Made by a program: the position numbers and the translations under genes. A DNA stretch of 64,000 nt from CAIXSC01 sp046349915 (lineage in GTDB: Bacteria; Planctomycetota; Planctomycetia; Pirellulales; Pirellulaceae): NCBI GenBank assembly GCA_046349915.1, contig JAXMBL010000005.1, forward strand, positions 744,001 to 808,000, read 5' to 3'. The notes beneath the pieces are model-generated. The model made no database searches. It saw only the letters and a list, made by a program, of their open reading frames with translations, and was not told the origin of the DNA. Below are positions 29,686-37,905 of the stretch, one piece after another. Position 1 is the stretch's first letter; the number at the start of each line of letters is the position of its first letter.

Positions 29686-30349
29686 GAGAGGTTCGTAGGG
29701 TGCGTCGAACCGGGCGGAGAACAATTCTGCGATCACCGGTCGATCCACCACCGCCCGGTGAAAACGCACCTTTGCGTTGAGTTCGCGCGGCGGCTTCGAG
29801 AACGCTCACGCGTGTGTGGGACTTCTCTCGCACTGGCGGATTGCTCGGTGCGCACGCTGCGTCGGTGCCTGCCGATGGTCTCGCTGGTGAAGCGGCGCTC
29901 ACGGGGCGTCGGTTTTCGCTCCTTTGGCGGAGCCAAAGGCGACAGTCGTGTGCGGCGAACCGGGCGGAGAGCAATCCTGCGATCACCAAACCAATTCACC
30001 ACTGCAAGAGCATCAACACCCTTGGTTCTCCCCCTCGCCCCAAGCTTGCTTGGGGAGCAGGGGGCCAGGGGGGTGAGCGACGGTCTTAATTCTTGTCAAC
30101 AACTGATTCAAAAAGACATTTTTGAATTCCTTCGTGGAGTGTGAAGTAGTGCAACTCATGCTCCTTGGGGGCCAGCCCCCAAACCCCCGGGATTTTGGGA
30201 GGCATGGACTCGGGTGTTCAAGGTTCTTGTCGACGTGAAAGTGATGGGGTATCGTAGCGCGTGCTCGACGAAACGGAGCGAGGCTCTGTGGGGACACAAC
30301 CTGGCAAGGGATAGTCGAGTCGAGGGTGCGTCAAGGACGCCGTGTCGTC
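29686..30349. repeat. Intergenic repeat block between PafA/Dop-like gene and IS110 element
   Basis: Contains GTAGGGTGCGTC...CCGCCCGGTGAAAACGCACC elements (about 29697-29770), CCTTTGGC/GGA/GCCAAAGG at 29921-29939 and a CCCCAAGCTTGCTTGGGG palindrome (about 30038-30055). No coding frame here has a ribosome-binding site or recognisable product. The left (3') end of the IS element must lie near 30300-30349 but I cannot place it. Confidence 0.7.
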
Positions 30350-31324
30350 TCAGGGTTGACCTGGGACGATCTTTTCATTGCTCCAGAGCACATCATTCTT
30401 GATTAGCGTGTTCAGGATTGTGAGCAGCTTCCGCATGCAGGCAACCAGCGCTAGCTTCTTGGCTTTGCCACGAGCGAGTAGGTGTTGGTAGTGCGCGCGG
30501 ATTCTCTCGTTGCGGCACGTGGCGACCAAGGTGGCCATGTAGAGAACGCGTCGCACATGCACGCGGCCTCCCATCACAAAACGCTGTCCCTTCCAGGTTC
30601 CCGAGTCGCGATTGATCGGCGCGACGCCCACCAGCTTGGCGATCTGCTCGCGATTCAGTTTCCCCAGTTCGGGAAGGTCGGCGAGGATCGTGCTGATGGT
30701 GACGGCGCCGACTCCCTGCACGGAGTTCAAGATTTCGACCTTGCGCGCATTAACCGTGTCCGCGGCGACGCATTTCTCGAGCCGCGAATCGAGCACTTTT
30801 AGCTGCTTTTTCAGGGATTCCAGCGTCTGGCGAATGTAATCCTTGACCTCGTGATCTCCGGTCTGGAGCAACCGGTTGGACTCCTGATTGATGAGGTCCA
30901 GAAGTTGTGCACGACGGGTCACCAACGCGGCGATCTTCTCCTCGGCTTCGGACTTGGCGACCATGGGCGCGGGCTTCACGACTTGGCCGAAGGTCGCGAT
31001 GACCTCCGCATCAATCGAGTCTGTCTTAGCGTCCCGGCCGATCCCCTTGGCGAAGTCGCGGACCTGTCGCGGATTGACGACCGCGACCGCAATCTGACGT
31101 TCTCCCAGCACTCTGACCAACGTCGACTCGTAGCCGCCCGTGGCCTCCATCACGACCAACACTCGGGACTTGTGCTTGAGCACCTTCACCAACTCACGGA
31201 CTATGGCGTCGGTGGAGTTGTCGATCGTGAGACGCGTCTTCGAGTCGGGGAGAAAAACGTCCAACTGAGACTTCGACACATCGACGCCTACGAACAACGC
31301 AAACGACTCAGCTTCGTTCTTCAT
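30350..31324 (-). mobile_element. IS110-family transposase
   Basis: 324 residues. The N-terminal DEDD (RuvC-like) domain is visible: GVDVSKSQLDV, VMEATGGYE and KTDSIDAEV. The C-terminal Transposase_20 domain has 'GVGAVTISTILADLPELG', then 'VGVAPINRDSGTWKG' with the candidate catalytic Ser, and 'GGRVHVRRVLYMA'. The frame is intact, so the element may be active. IS110 elements lack standard inverted repeats and are guided by a bridge RNA encoded in the noncoding end upstream of the transposase. It sits between the pupylation-like module and the NTPase gene. Confidence 0.92.
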
Positions 31325-31545
31325 TACATCCCATCCTAGTTAATTCGAGCTGGCCGGAGCCGCTCATGCGACGGTGCGGGTTTGAAATGAACGGCTTGCG
31401 ATCCAGCTCACCCACGGCCTTAGCGCCAAGGGGCGGTCGATCTACAAGCCGTCGCTCTTCGCCAGTGCACCTAGCGAAGAATGTTCGTCCAGCGGAGAGG
31501 TTCGTGAACGACCTTCCGCGTGTCAACTACTCAGATACTAGGGGT
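31325..31545 (-). ncRNA. Putative IS110 noncoding end / bridge RNA region
   Basis: About 220 bp upstream of the transposase without a gene, at the position where IS110-group elements encode their bridge RNA. On the minus strand there is a 7-bp hairpin stem (31456-31462 with 31474-31480, TCTTCGC/GCGAAGA) and a TTGACA-type box near its far end. Beyond about 31546 the DNA again matches the genomic palindromic repeats, which suggests the element boundary lies near there. The RNA itself is inferred, not seen. Confidence 0.4.
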
Positions 31546-31797
31546 CGGACCAAGCTCGCAGCGGAGCACCGGCCTGCATCAACTCACCGCGTTGAACAAC
31601 GCCCTCGGCGAAGACGGACTCTGTGGCCCGTGGCCGGTCTCGCTGGTGAATCGGCGCTCGCGGGACCACGGGTTTCGCTCCTTTGGCGGAGCCAAAGGCG
31701 ACAGTAGGGTGCGTTTGAGCAACGTCTGGCGAGCAATCGCGAGCTTACCATCGACCAGCAGAACCTCAACGAGTTTAGCAAGCCCCACTCCCCCTCT
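31546..31797. repeat. Intergenic repeat DNA upstream of NTPase gene
   Basis: Resembles the GGTCGGACCAAGCTCGCAGC... unit also found near 14570-14620 and carries CCTTTGGC/GGA/GCCAAAGG at 31680-31698. No gene is supported. Confidence 0.6.
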
Positions 31798-34086
31798 GTG
31801 GACATATCGCAGAAACTCAGAGATACTGTTACCGAAGGATCGCCGCACCTAACTGAACGAAGTTTGCTTCTCTCCCCGCCGCTGTGGTTGCGACCCGCCA
31901 TGTTCGACCCTCGACTCGCCAACTCGCCCGTACTCCGGCTCGCGCGCCGAACGTTTGTACGGCCGCTTGTTGAGCGGCGTTTGAATCCAGGAATCGCGAA
32001 CGCTGACCAGACATTCACGGTAACCGCACACGACCCAGCCTCGAACCTAGCGCCACTCCGCACTCTTCGCTGGGAGCTATTGGAGAGACTTAACATCTCG
32101 GACAATTGGAACGCCGCGGTGAATCATCTGCACTCCGCGACCGATCCCGCGAGACTCCTCAGATCGAGTGCTCTTTGGATCGACCTCCCTTTGCTACCGT
32201 TGGGCAAAAGCCACGGAGGCAAGCGCTACTTACGTGAAGCGTTGCTTATTGCTGGAGGAACACGGAAGGCGGCTGGAATCGTTCTTTGGGGACGACGTGG
32301 AAGCGGTAAGACCGGCCTCTTGGAGAAGTGCTGGCTGGATTCGCTATCTACCCAAGCGGCGGGTCATCTCCAAATCCCAGTCTGGCTATCGCACGCCGCA
32401 TTTTCCGTTGTCAAACCTTCGGCACATGAAGACCCGGCGCTCTTGACGGTTCGTGCGTTGGCTCAAGCGATCGGCGATGCCACCGATCAACGAAAGCGAG
32501 TGTCCGAACAGACACTCATCAACTGGCTGAAGAATTCGCCTCCGCTTTTGTTACTCTGCGATACGAGCCACTTGGACTTGAGCCCGAAGCGTCAGGGAGT
32601 CTTTAAGTCATTGGCAGCTTTTCAGGACACCTATGGCGTATGTGGACATCAGTGCGTCGTTACTTCCAACGTCGGACAAGACAATGAAACTGCTCAGCAA
32701 CTTCAAGGACCTTTCATATTCTACAACGTTGGCAATCCAACTTGGTCACGAAGCGACATCATCGAGTATCCGAATGCGTACGACGAGTATCTGGCCAGTG
32801 TAGAGGCCGAATTGAAAAGGAATCTCGGCAGCGATTCTTTGTCGCCACGCCGAACCACACGCAAATCGGCTCGCATCACCCCAAGCGATGCCGCAACGAT
32901 TCTGCATAGACTCTGGCCCGCCGTTGAGGGAGACTTTCAGGACGATTTGCGGCGTGGTGATTCGCCCATTGGCACTCCACTGCTAATGTTCGCGGCCACG
33001 CAGCTTCCACCTAGCTGCTCAGAACAGATCAATAACGAACTCGATCTCTTGAAGTTCTGGCGTAGCCGGTTCGTCCCAGGCCTCGCTTCCGACGCGCCGC
33101 CCGCTCAGTCAACGCTGTTCATGTTGAACTCTATCCTCGGCGCGACTGACGAGAGCAGCACGCTCAATCTGTCTCGAAAAAACCAGACGTCGCAGCCCCT
33201 AACAGGAGCGATCGCAACCGAGCCCACTCCCCCGTCGCAACAGGTCTCGCCTGCGACGGAGACCGTAGACGCGCCTTTCATCCGTCCGATCGTGGCCAGA
33301 CCACCCGTCAAGAAGCAAACGAGTCCACTCATTCGAGCTCTCGCCGTGATATGCATGCTTTTGCCGGCGGCGATCGCAATGGTTGATTCGCCGTGGCGAG
33401 CCCGTCCGGCGACTCCGCCTCGAGAACGAACACCCCAGACTTCTCCCAGCCCGCCGCCGTCGCTCGAGTCACCGCCGCGATTCGAGACAGCGCCTACCGT
33501 TCCCTCGCCGAACGGAATCAAGCCGCCTCAACCAGTCATCTCTCTCCCTCGAACACCCCAGATTTCGCTCGCTTTTCATCGAGGCAGTCCCTTTGGCGAT
33601 CTCGATTCTCCCGACAGTCAGCAGGATCAGCTTTCGAAACCGTACGAGTATCTTCAACCGGCGAAGTTACTCATTGAACAGGGACTAGCGTACGAGGGCG
33701 CCGGCGCCAAAGTGTTGGCTGGCATTGAGCATACTGGAACGCAGCTATGGTACTGCGAATCATCGATTAGCCAGTCGAAATTGCCGAGACAGTTGGAATG
33801 TAGATTCACGGACTATGCGAAACATGATTTTGCGCAGAATCAACGATGGCTCTTGCTGCTCGCAGTTCATCCAACCAAGAGGGAATGGCGTCTGGTCAAA
33901 GGTGAATTTCAATCGAAGGCTGGCGAAGGGAAGAGTGCGACGGAGTATGTCGTCGGATTTGACACTCTCACGCTGAGGGACTGGCTATTGGCGCTGAACG
34001 ACGACAACGTCCGCCTCGCTCTTTGGCTATTCTACCAGGACCCGCAACCCGATATCGAACGACTACATCTATGCGAAACTCCCTAA
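31798..34086 (+). CDS. Membrane-anchored P-loop NTPase (STAND/AAA-like)
   Basis: The 762-residue frame begins at GTG 31798; an ATG at 31900 is an alternative and neither has a clear ribosome-binding site. Walker A is GRRGSGKT (165-172) and a Walker B-like strand PLLLLCD lies near 249-255. A helical region follows, then one transmembrane segment (about 508-527, LIRALAVICMLLPAAIAMV). After it come a Pro-rich spacer and a C-terminal beta domain ('TQLWYCESSISQSKLPRQLE') outside the membrane. The layout fits a signal-transducing NTPase with an extracytoplasmic sensor or effector tail. It precedes the spherulin-4-like gene on the same strand. Confidence 0.75.
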   Translation: MDISQKLRDTVTEGSPHLTERSLLLSPPLWLRPAMFDPRLANSPVLRLARRTFVRPLVERRLNPGIANADQTFTVTAHDPASNLAPLRTLRWELLERLNISDNWNAAVNHLHSATDPARLLRSSALWIDLPLLPLGKSHGGKRYLREALLIAGGTRKAAGIVLWGRRGSGKTGLLEKCWLDSLSTQAAGHLQIPVWLSHAAFSVVKPSAHEDPALLTVRALAQAIGDATDQRKRVSEQTLINWLKNSPPLLLLCDTSHLDLSPKRQGVFKSLAAFQDTYGVCGHQCVVTSNVGQDNETAQQLQGPFIFYNVGNPTWSRSDIIEYPNAYDEYLASVEAELKRNLGSDSLSPRRTTRKSARITPSDAATILHRLWPAVEGDFQDDLRRGDSPIGTPLLMFAATQLPPSCSEQINNELDLLKFWRSRFVPGLASDAPPAQSTLFMLNSILGATDESSTLNLSRKNQTSQPLTGAIATEPTPPSQQVSPATETVDAPFIRPIVARPPVKKQTSPLIRALAVICMLLPAAIAMVDSPWRARPATPPRERTPQTSPSPPPSLESPPRFETAPTVPSPNGIKPPQPVISLPRTPQISLAFHRGSPFGDLDSPDSQQDQLSKPYEYLQPAKLLIEQGLAYEGAGAKVLAGIEHTGTQLWYCESSISQSKLPRQLECRFTDYAKHDFAQNQRWLLLLAVHPTKREWRLVKGEFQSKAGEGKSATEYVVGFDTLTLRDWLLALNDDNVRLALWLFYQDPQPDIERLHLCETP

Positions 34087-34214
34087 TGACGGCGAGAGGC
34101 GAGCCTTCTTTCTTGAGGATCGCTCGGCGATCCATCGCTTTCGCGACTGGATGTGGCGCCAATCGGTCGACGGCAATCGTACGCGAGCCCCTAGCTCAAG
34201 GAGCCCCCATCACC

Positions 34215-37028
34215 ATGTACGCGCCCCAGAAATCCTACCGCTCACCGCTTGCCATCGCCGCCTACGCCATCGTCTTCGCTTTGAGCTACGCCCCGAATCT
34301 TGGTTTCGCCCAGAACAAGCAAGGTTCGATGGCGACTTCTTCAGCGGAGGTGAAGACCCAAGAAGTCACTCTCCAATTTGTCGCTCGTGCTCGATCTAAA
34401 GACAAACTCGCGAAACTCCCACTCAATGTCTTTGAGCACTCAGGAGTGGAATGCACATCGGACGTTGTCGTGAGAGGCTTCGCGACGAGCGACAAACAAG
34501 CACTCAGGCGAGTGACCACGGGGAGTAATGGAACCGTCACGTTGAAGCTCCAGTCGACACGGTTGTACTGGATCGTCGTTGACACGTCCGGCCTGAACCC
34601 GGATCCTCCGCAAGAGGACGACTCGTACTGGTTCATTCCCTACGCTTTCCCCATCGTATTATCGGATGGGAGTCCAAAAGCTGTATGGATTCCGCTCGCC
34701 GAATGCCGCACGAAAGACTCTCAGGAAACACCTCCCTTCCTGTTCGAACCCGAGCGAGCACGAGATGAACTCCAATTTATACTGGGGCTAATTCAGAATC
34801 AGAGCGACCCAAAGAAGTCCGATGAACTGAAAGCCATGGGGAACATGCTGGAATCTCTCCTGGGGCGGGTGTCCACGATTAAACCGGCCATTGAAATCAA
34901 GGAACCTCCCCGGAAGGTCGTGCCATGTGAAGCCGCGGCCGGGAGTATCGTGTGTGAGTTCCCCGTTCAGTGGTGCACACCCAGTGGTCCTTTTGATTTG
35001 TTGGCAACGGCAAGTAATGTGAAGTATCGCGTCCAGCGGCAAGACCGTCCCAAGGACACTCCTTGCTTCTTCTTTGGCAACCAACAAATTCGACTCACGC
35101 CCGGCAATTCCTATCGAGTCACCGCGTGGGTCGATTTACCCGAGGCCGCGAACCAAGTGGGACGGAATCTACGCCCATTGCATGGATTCGCCACCCAGCC
35201 GATCGACGTCGTCATTCCCGTCAATGCTCGAGGCGTCTTCCGCTATTATCTTCCTGGGTTGTTCGGACGCGAACTCACGGACTTTGAGCTGGCGAACCAT
35301 GTCCGCGCGATCGATCGCAATGCCAAATTGGATGAGAATCTCACGACGGACCTACCCGAGCTGAAAGAGTTTCTCGACGTAACTCGTATTTGGCGAAATC
35401 AGATTCGTCAGGCAAAGCCCGAGGATTTCGCCGACCCCCGGGAACTCGTGCGCACGCCAATCGACATTGTCGTTCTACGTACCGCGTTTCAGTCGGGAGC
35501 GAATACCGTCTGGTCTGACCTTGCTCGCTCCGTTCAACAAGGTGAAAACCGTAACACGACCATCTGGGCGATCGTCGACACCAGTACGATTGAACAGCAG
35601 TTCAACAATTGGCCCGCGAAGTTTCGCGATGTGATTACTCTACAGTCCAGACCCGCTGTGGGAGGCGTTCCTCCCTTCGGACTCTTGGGCCGAACTCCGA
35701 TCGATGGCAATACGACGAATCAAGTCATCCAAGCCTCGGTCGATCAATGGCTGAACGGCGGCGCCGCGGGCGTCTGGCTTGACATGCAGGCTATTCCCAA
35801 CAGGGAGTTGATCGACGCGATTGTCACGAAGGCACATGGTCAGGGAAAAGTCGTCTTCGCCAGTCTTGGCGGTTTCGACTTGAACCAGAAACCTCTGTAC
35901 AGCAAGTTCGACTTCGTCACAACGCGATTCTCGCAGGGCGACGCGCCTTTCGAGAGGATTCAGCAGCTTCAGGCGGACTGGAAGGATCCTAAGCCCGGCT
36001 ATGGAATCATGCAGTTCTCGACTCCACGCGAACAAGTGCGAGCGTTATTTGATTCCGTGGTTGAATCGCGAGTCCGAGCACTCTCGATCTCGGATCGGGG
36101 AGGCGTCGCGCCTGATCACTTCGGATATCAATTGCCCTCGTACTGGTCCAATTATGTGAAGCTCGTGGATCAACATAACGCCAAGTATCGTTCGAGTTAT
36201 CTGACAAGCCTTGTCCGCGGTTTTGGCGAACCTCCCCCGGAACCGCCCTTGCCCATCGATGTGCTGGTTCCCTCGTACTTCTTCGAGCAGGCTGAGTTCG
36301 ACGCGGCGTTCCGTCGCATCTTCGCGGAAGCCAAGAAGCCCGGTGCGCGCATCTGGAGCATCGTCAATCCCCAAGATGGACCGGGGCAATTGATTGACCC
36401 CCGTTACCCGATAGTACTGAGGGAAGCTCGACGGTCCGGCGTGAATGCGCTGGCGTACATCGCCGTGGGCGTCAAACAGCCGGGCGAGAATCAGTGGACT
36501 TTGAAGCCGCACGACATGTTGCTTCAGGAAGTGGATCGTTGGCTTGAATGGTATCATAAGCCGGACCATCCCCTGTCGGGTTTCTTCCTCGACAACATGC
36601 CCGACTCGCCCGACGCAATTCCGGATCTCAAGAAGCTACGCGAGGTGCTCGATCAGCGCATACCGGGCTGCTACGTGGTGGGGAATCCTGGCAAGGGGAT
36701 CGATGTCGAATTGGCGAAATCGGGCGTCGCCGAAACGTATATCGTCAACGAGATGGCTTACAACGCGAACGACGACGGCCCTGTCGCACTGCCCGACTGG
36801 GCCGCCGACCAACCTAAGCGAGTCGGCGTGCTGGTGCACTCCGCGCCCAAAGACCTTAACATCGCCGAGGCGCTCGACAGACTCCTGGGCGACCGGTCCG
36901 TCAAGTTCGCTTATGTCGCGGACCAACGAGCCGACATGAAAGAATGGACGCAACTGGCCACCTTCTGGGAAGCCCAAGTCCAATGGGTGCGCGACCGTAA
37001 TCGCAAAGCGCCGCTCCGTAAGCCCTAG
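34215..37028 (+). CDS. Secreted protein with two spherulin-4-like domains
   Basis: 937 residues from the ATG at 34215 (AAGGAG ribosome-binding site, signal peptide MYAPQKSYRSPLAIAAYAIV). The N-terminal third is beta-rich. Two regions resemble spherulation-specific family 4 / GH-like barrels: about 420-640 ('IDIVVLRTAFQSG', 'TTIWAIVDTS') and about 680-910 ('IDVLVPSYFFEQAEFDAAFR', 'IWSIVNPQDGPG', 'LSGFFLDNMPDS'). The second copy carries the typical VPSYFY, NPxxGPG and FFLDxxP motifs. Fungal and bacterial relatives may act on polysaccharide, but activity here is not shown. It starts 128 bp after the NTPase stop and is probably co-transcribed with it. Confidence 0.78.
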   Translation: MYAPQKSYRSPLAIAAYAIVFALSYAPNLGFAQNKQGSMATSSAEVKTQEVTLQFVARARSKDKLAKLPLNVFEHSGVECTSDVVVRGFATSDKQALRRVTTGSNGTVTLKLQSTRLYWIVVDTSGLNPDPPQEDDSYWFIPYAFPIVLSDGSPKAVWIPLAECRTKDSQETPPFLFEPERARDELQFILGLIQNQSDPKKSDELKAMGNMLESLLGRVSTIKPAIEIKEPPRKVVPCEAAAGSIVCEFPVQWCTPSGPFDLLATASNVKYRVQRQDRPKDTPCFFFGNQQIRLTPGNSYRVTAWVDLPEAANQVGRNLRPLHGFATQPIDVVIPVNARGVFRYYLPGLFGRELTDFELANHVRAIDRNAKLDENLTTDLPELKEFLDVTRIWRNQIRQAKPEDFADPRELVRTPIDIVVLRTAFQSGANTVWSDLARSVQQGENRNTTIWAIVDTSTIEQQFNNWPAKFRDVITLQSRPAVGGVPPFGLLGRTPIDGNTTNQVIQASVDQWLNGGAAGVWLDMQAIPNRELIDAIVTKAHGQGKVVFASLGGFDLNQKPLYSKFDFVTTRFSQGDAPFERIQQLQADWKDPKPGYGIMQFSTPREQVRALFDSVVESRVRALSISDRGGVAPDHFGYQLPSYWSNYVKLVDQHNAKYRSSYLTSLVRGFGEPPPEPPLPIDVLVPSYFFEQAEFDAAFRRIFAEAKKPGARIWSIVNPQDGPGQLIDPRYPIVLREARRSGVNALAYIAVGVKQPGENQWTLKPHDMLLQEVDRWLEWYHKPDHPLSGFFLDNMPDSPDAIPDLKKLREVLDQRIPGCYVVGNPGKGIDVELAKSGVAETYIVNEMAYNANDDGPVALPDWAADQPKRVGVLVHSAPKDLNIAEALDRLLGDRSVKFAYVADQRADMKEWTQLATFWEAQVQWVRDRNRKAPLRKP

Positions 37029-37249
37029 TGAAGTAGGGTGCGTCGAACCGGGCGGAGAACGATTCTGCCATCACCGGTCGATCCACCACCGCCCGGTGAA
37101 AACGCACCTTCGCGTTGAGTTCGCGCGGCGGCTTCGAGAACGCTCACGCGTGTGTCGGACTTCTCTCTGACTGGCGAGCTGCTCGGTACGCATGGTGCGT
37201 CTGCGCCTGCGGCTTGACAGCACCCTACGAGGCCCACGCGCTCCGCCGT
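37029..37249. repeat. GTAGGG-type repeat between convergent genes
   Basis: A copy of the GTAGGGTGCGTCGAACCGGGCGG ... CCGCCCGGTGAAAACGCACC element lies between the convergent stops of the spherulin-4-like gene and the Clp-N-like gene. A near-identical copy is at 29697-29830 and another at 45138-45265. Its GGGCGG/CCGCCC core could fold and serve as a bidirectional terminator. Confidence 0.6.
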
Positions 37250-37897
37250 TCAACTGGCCGCCGCCAGCCGACGCACGTCGGCGGCGAGTTGCGTGCGTAA
37301 TGCAACTCGTTCATCGCCCGAAGGCAACGCTTGCATTCCGAGCCAAGTGTTGACGATCCGATCGATCTCTTGTCCTGAATGATCGTTTGCCCTAAGCCGT
37401 TCGTCTCGCGGCTGGGCGACCGGCGCAGCGCGAGTTGTTCCAACCTGGGCGAGCAGCCGCGGTGGGCACTCGAGTTGTAGTTGCTCGAACATCGCCAGCA
37501 ACGCGCGAGCGCAAGGGAGCAGCCGCTGAGCGAACGCGACGGCCCAGAGGATACGAGAACTGATAACGGCGGAGCGTTGATCCCTGCGCTGCTCGAGCGC
37601 CATCTGATAGGCTTCGAACAACCACTGCCGCACCGCTGGCTCGTTGCTCATCGGCGCCATCCGCGAACGATCCTGACTCGCCCGGGGCGACTCGTTCGGT
37701 CGCCATCCCTCGGGCAATAATCCCGCAACCTCGGCGCTGTCGAGTTCCCTTAGAGCGACTGCCAGATCGGCGACTCGCAGCACCCCTCCACGACTCTTGC
37801 CCATCGCCGCTCGAAACACCGCATGAGCTGACTCGTCAAACGCGCCGTACACCTGGCTGATGGTTGGAATTGAAGTCGGACCAGCTTCCGCGGGCAT
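37250..37897 (-). CDS. Unknown helical protein, possible Clp-N-like repeat
   Basis: 215 residues from the ATG at 37897 (AAGG ribosome-binding site), 9 bp after the stop of the Lon-like gene. The N-terminal segment 'ISQVYGAFDESAHAVFRAAM' followed by 'LRVADLAVALRELDSAEVAGLL' resembles the helix pairs of the ClpA/ClpC N-domain, but the match is weak. The rest is helical and Ala/Arg-rich. No catalytic motif. As the last gene of a five-gene run (42936 to 37250) it could be an adaptor to the protease-like protein encoded before it. Confidence 0.6.
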   Translation of the reverse strand: MPAEAGPTSIPTISQVYGAFDESAHAVFRAAMGKSRGGVLRVADLAVALRELDSAEVAGLLPEGWRPNESPRASQDRSRMAPMSNEPAVRQWLFEAYQMALEQRRDQRSAVISSRILWAVAFAQRLLPCARALLAMFEQLQLECPPRLLAQVGTTRAAPVAQPRDERLRANDHSGQEIDRIVNTWLGMQALPSGDERVALRTQLAADVRRLAAAS

Positions 37898-37905
37898 ATT
37901 GGGGG

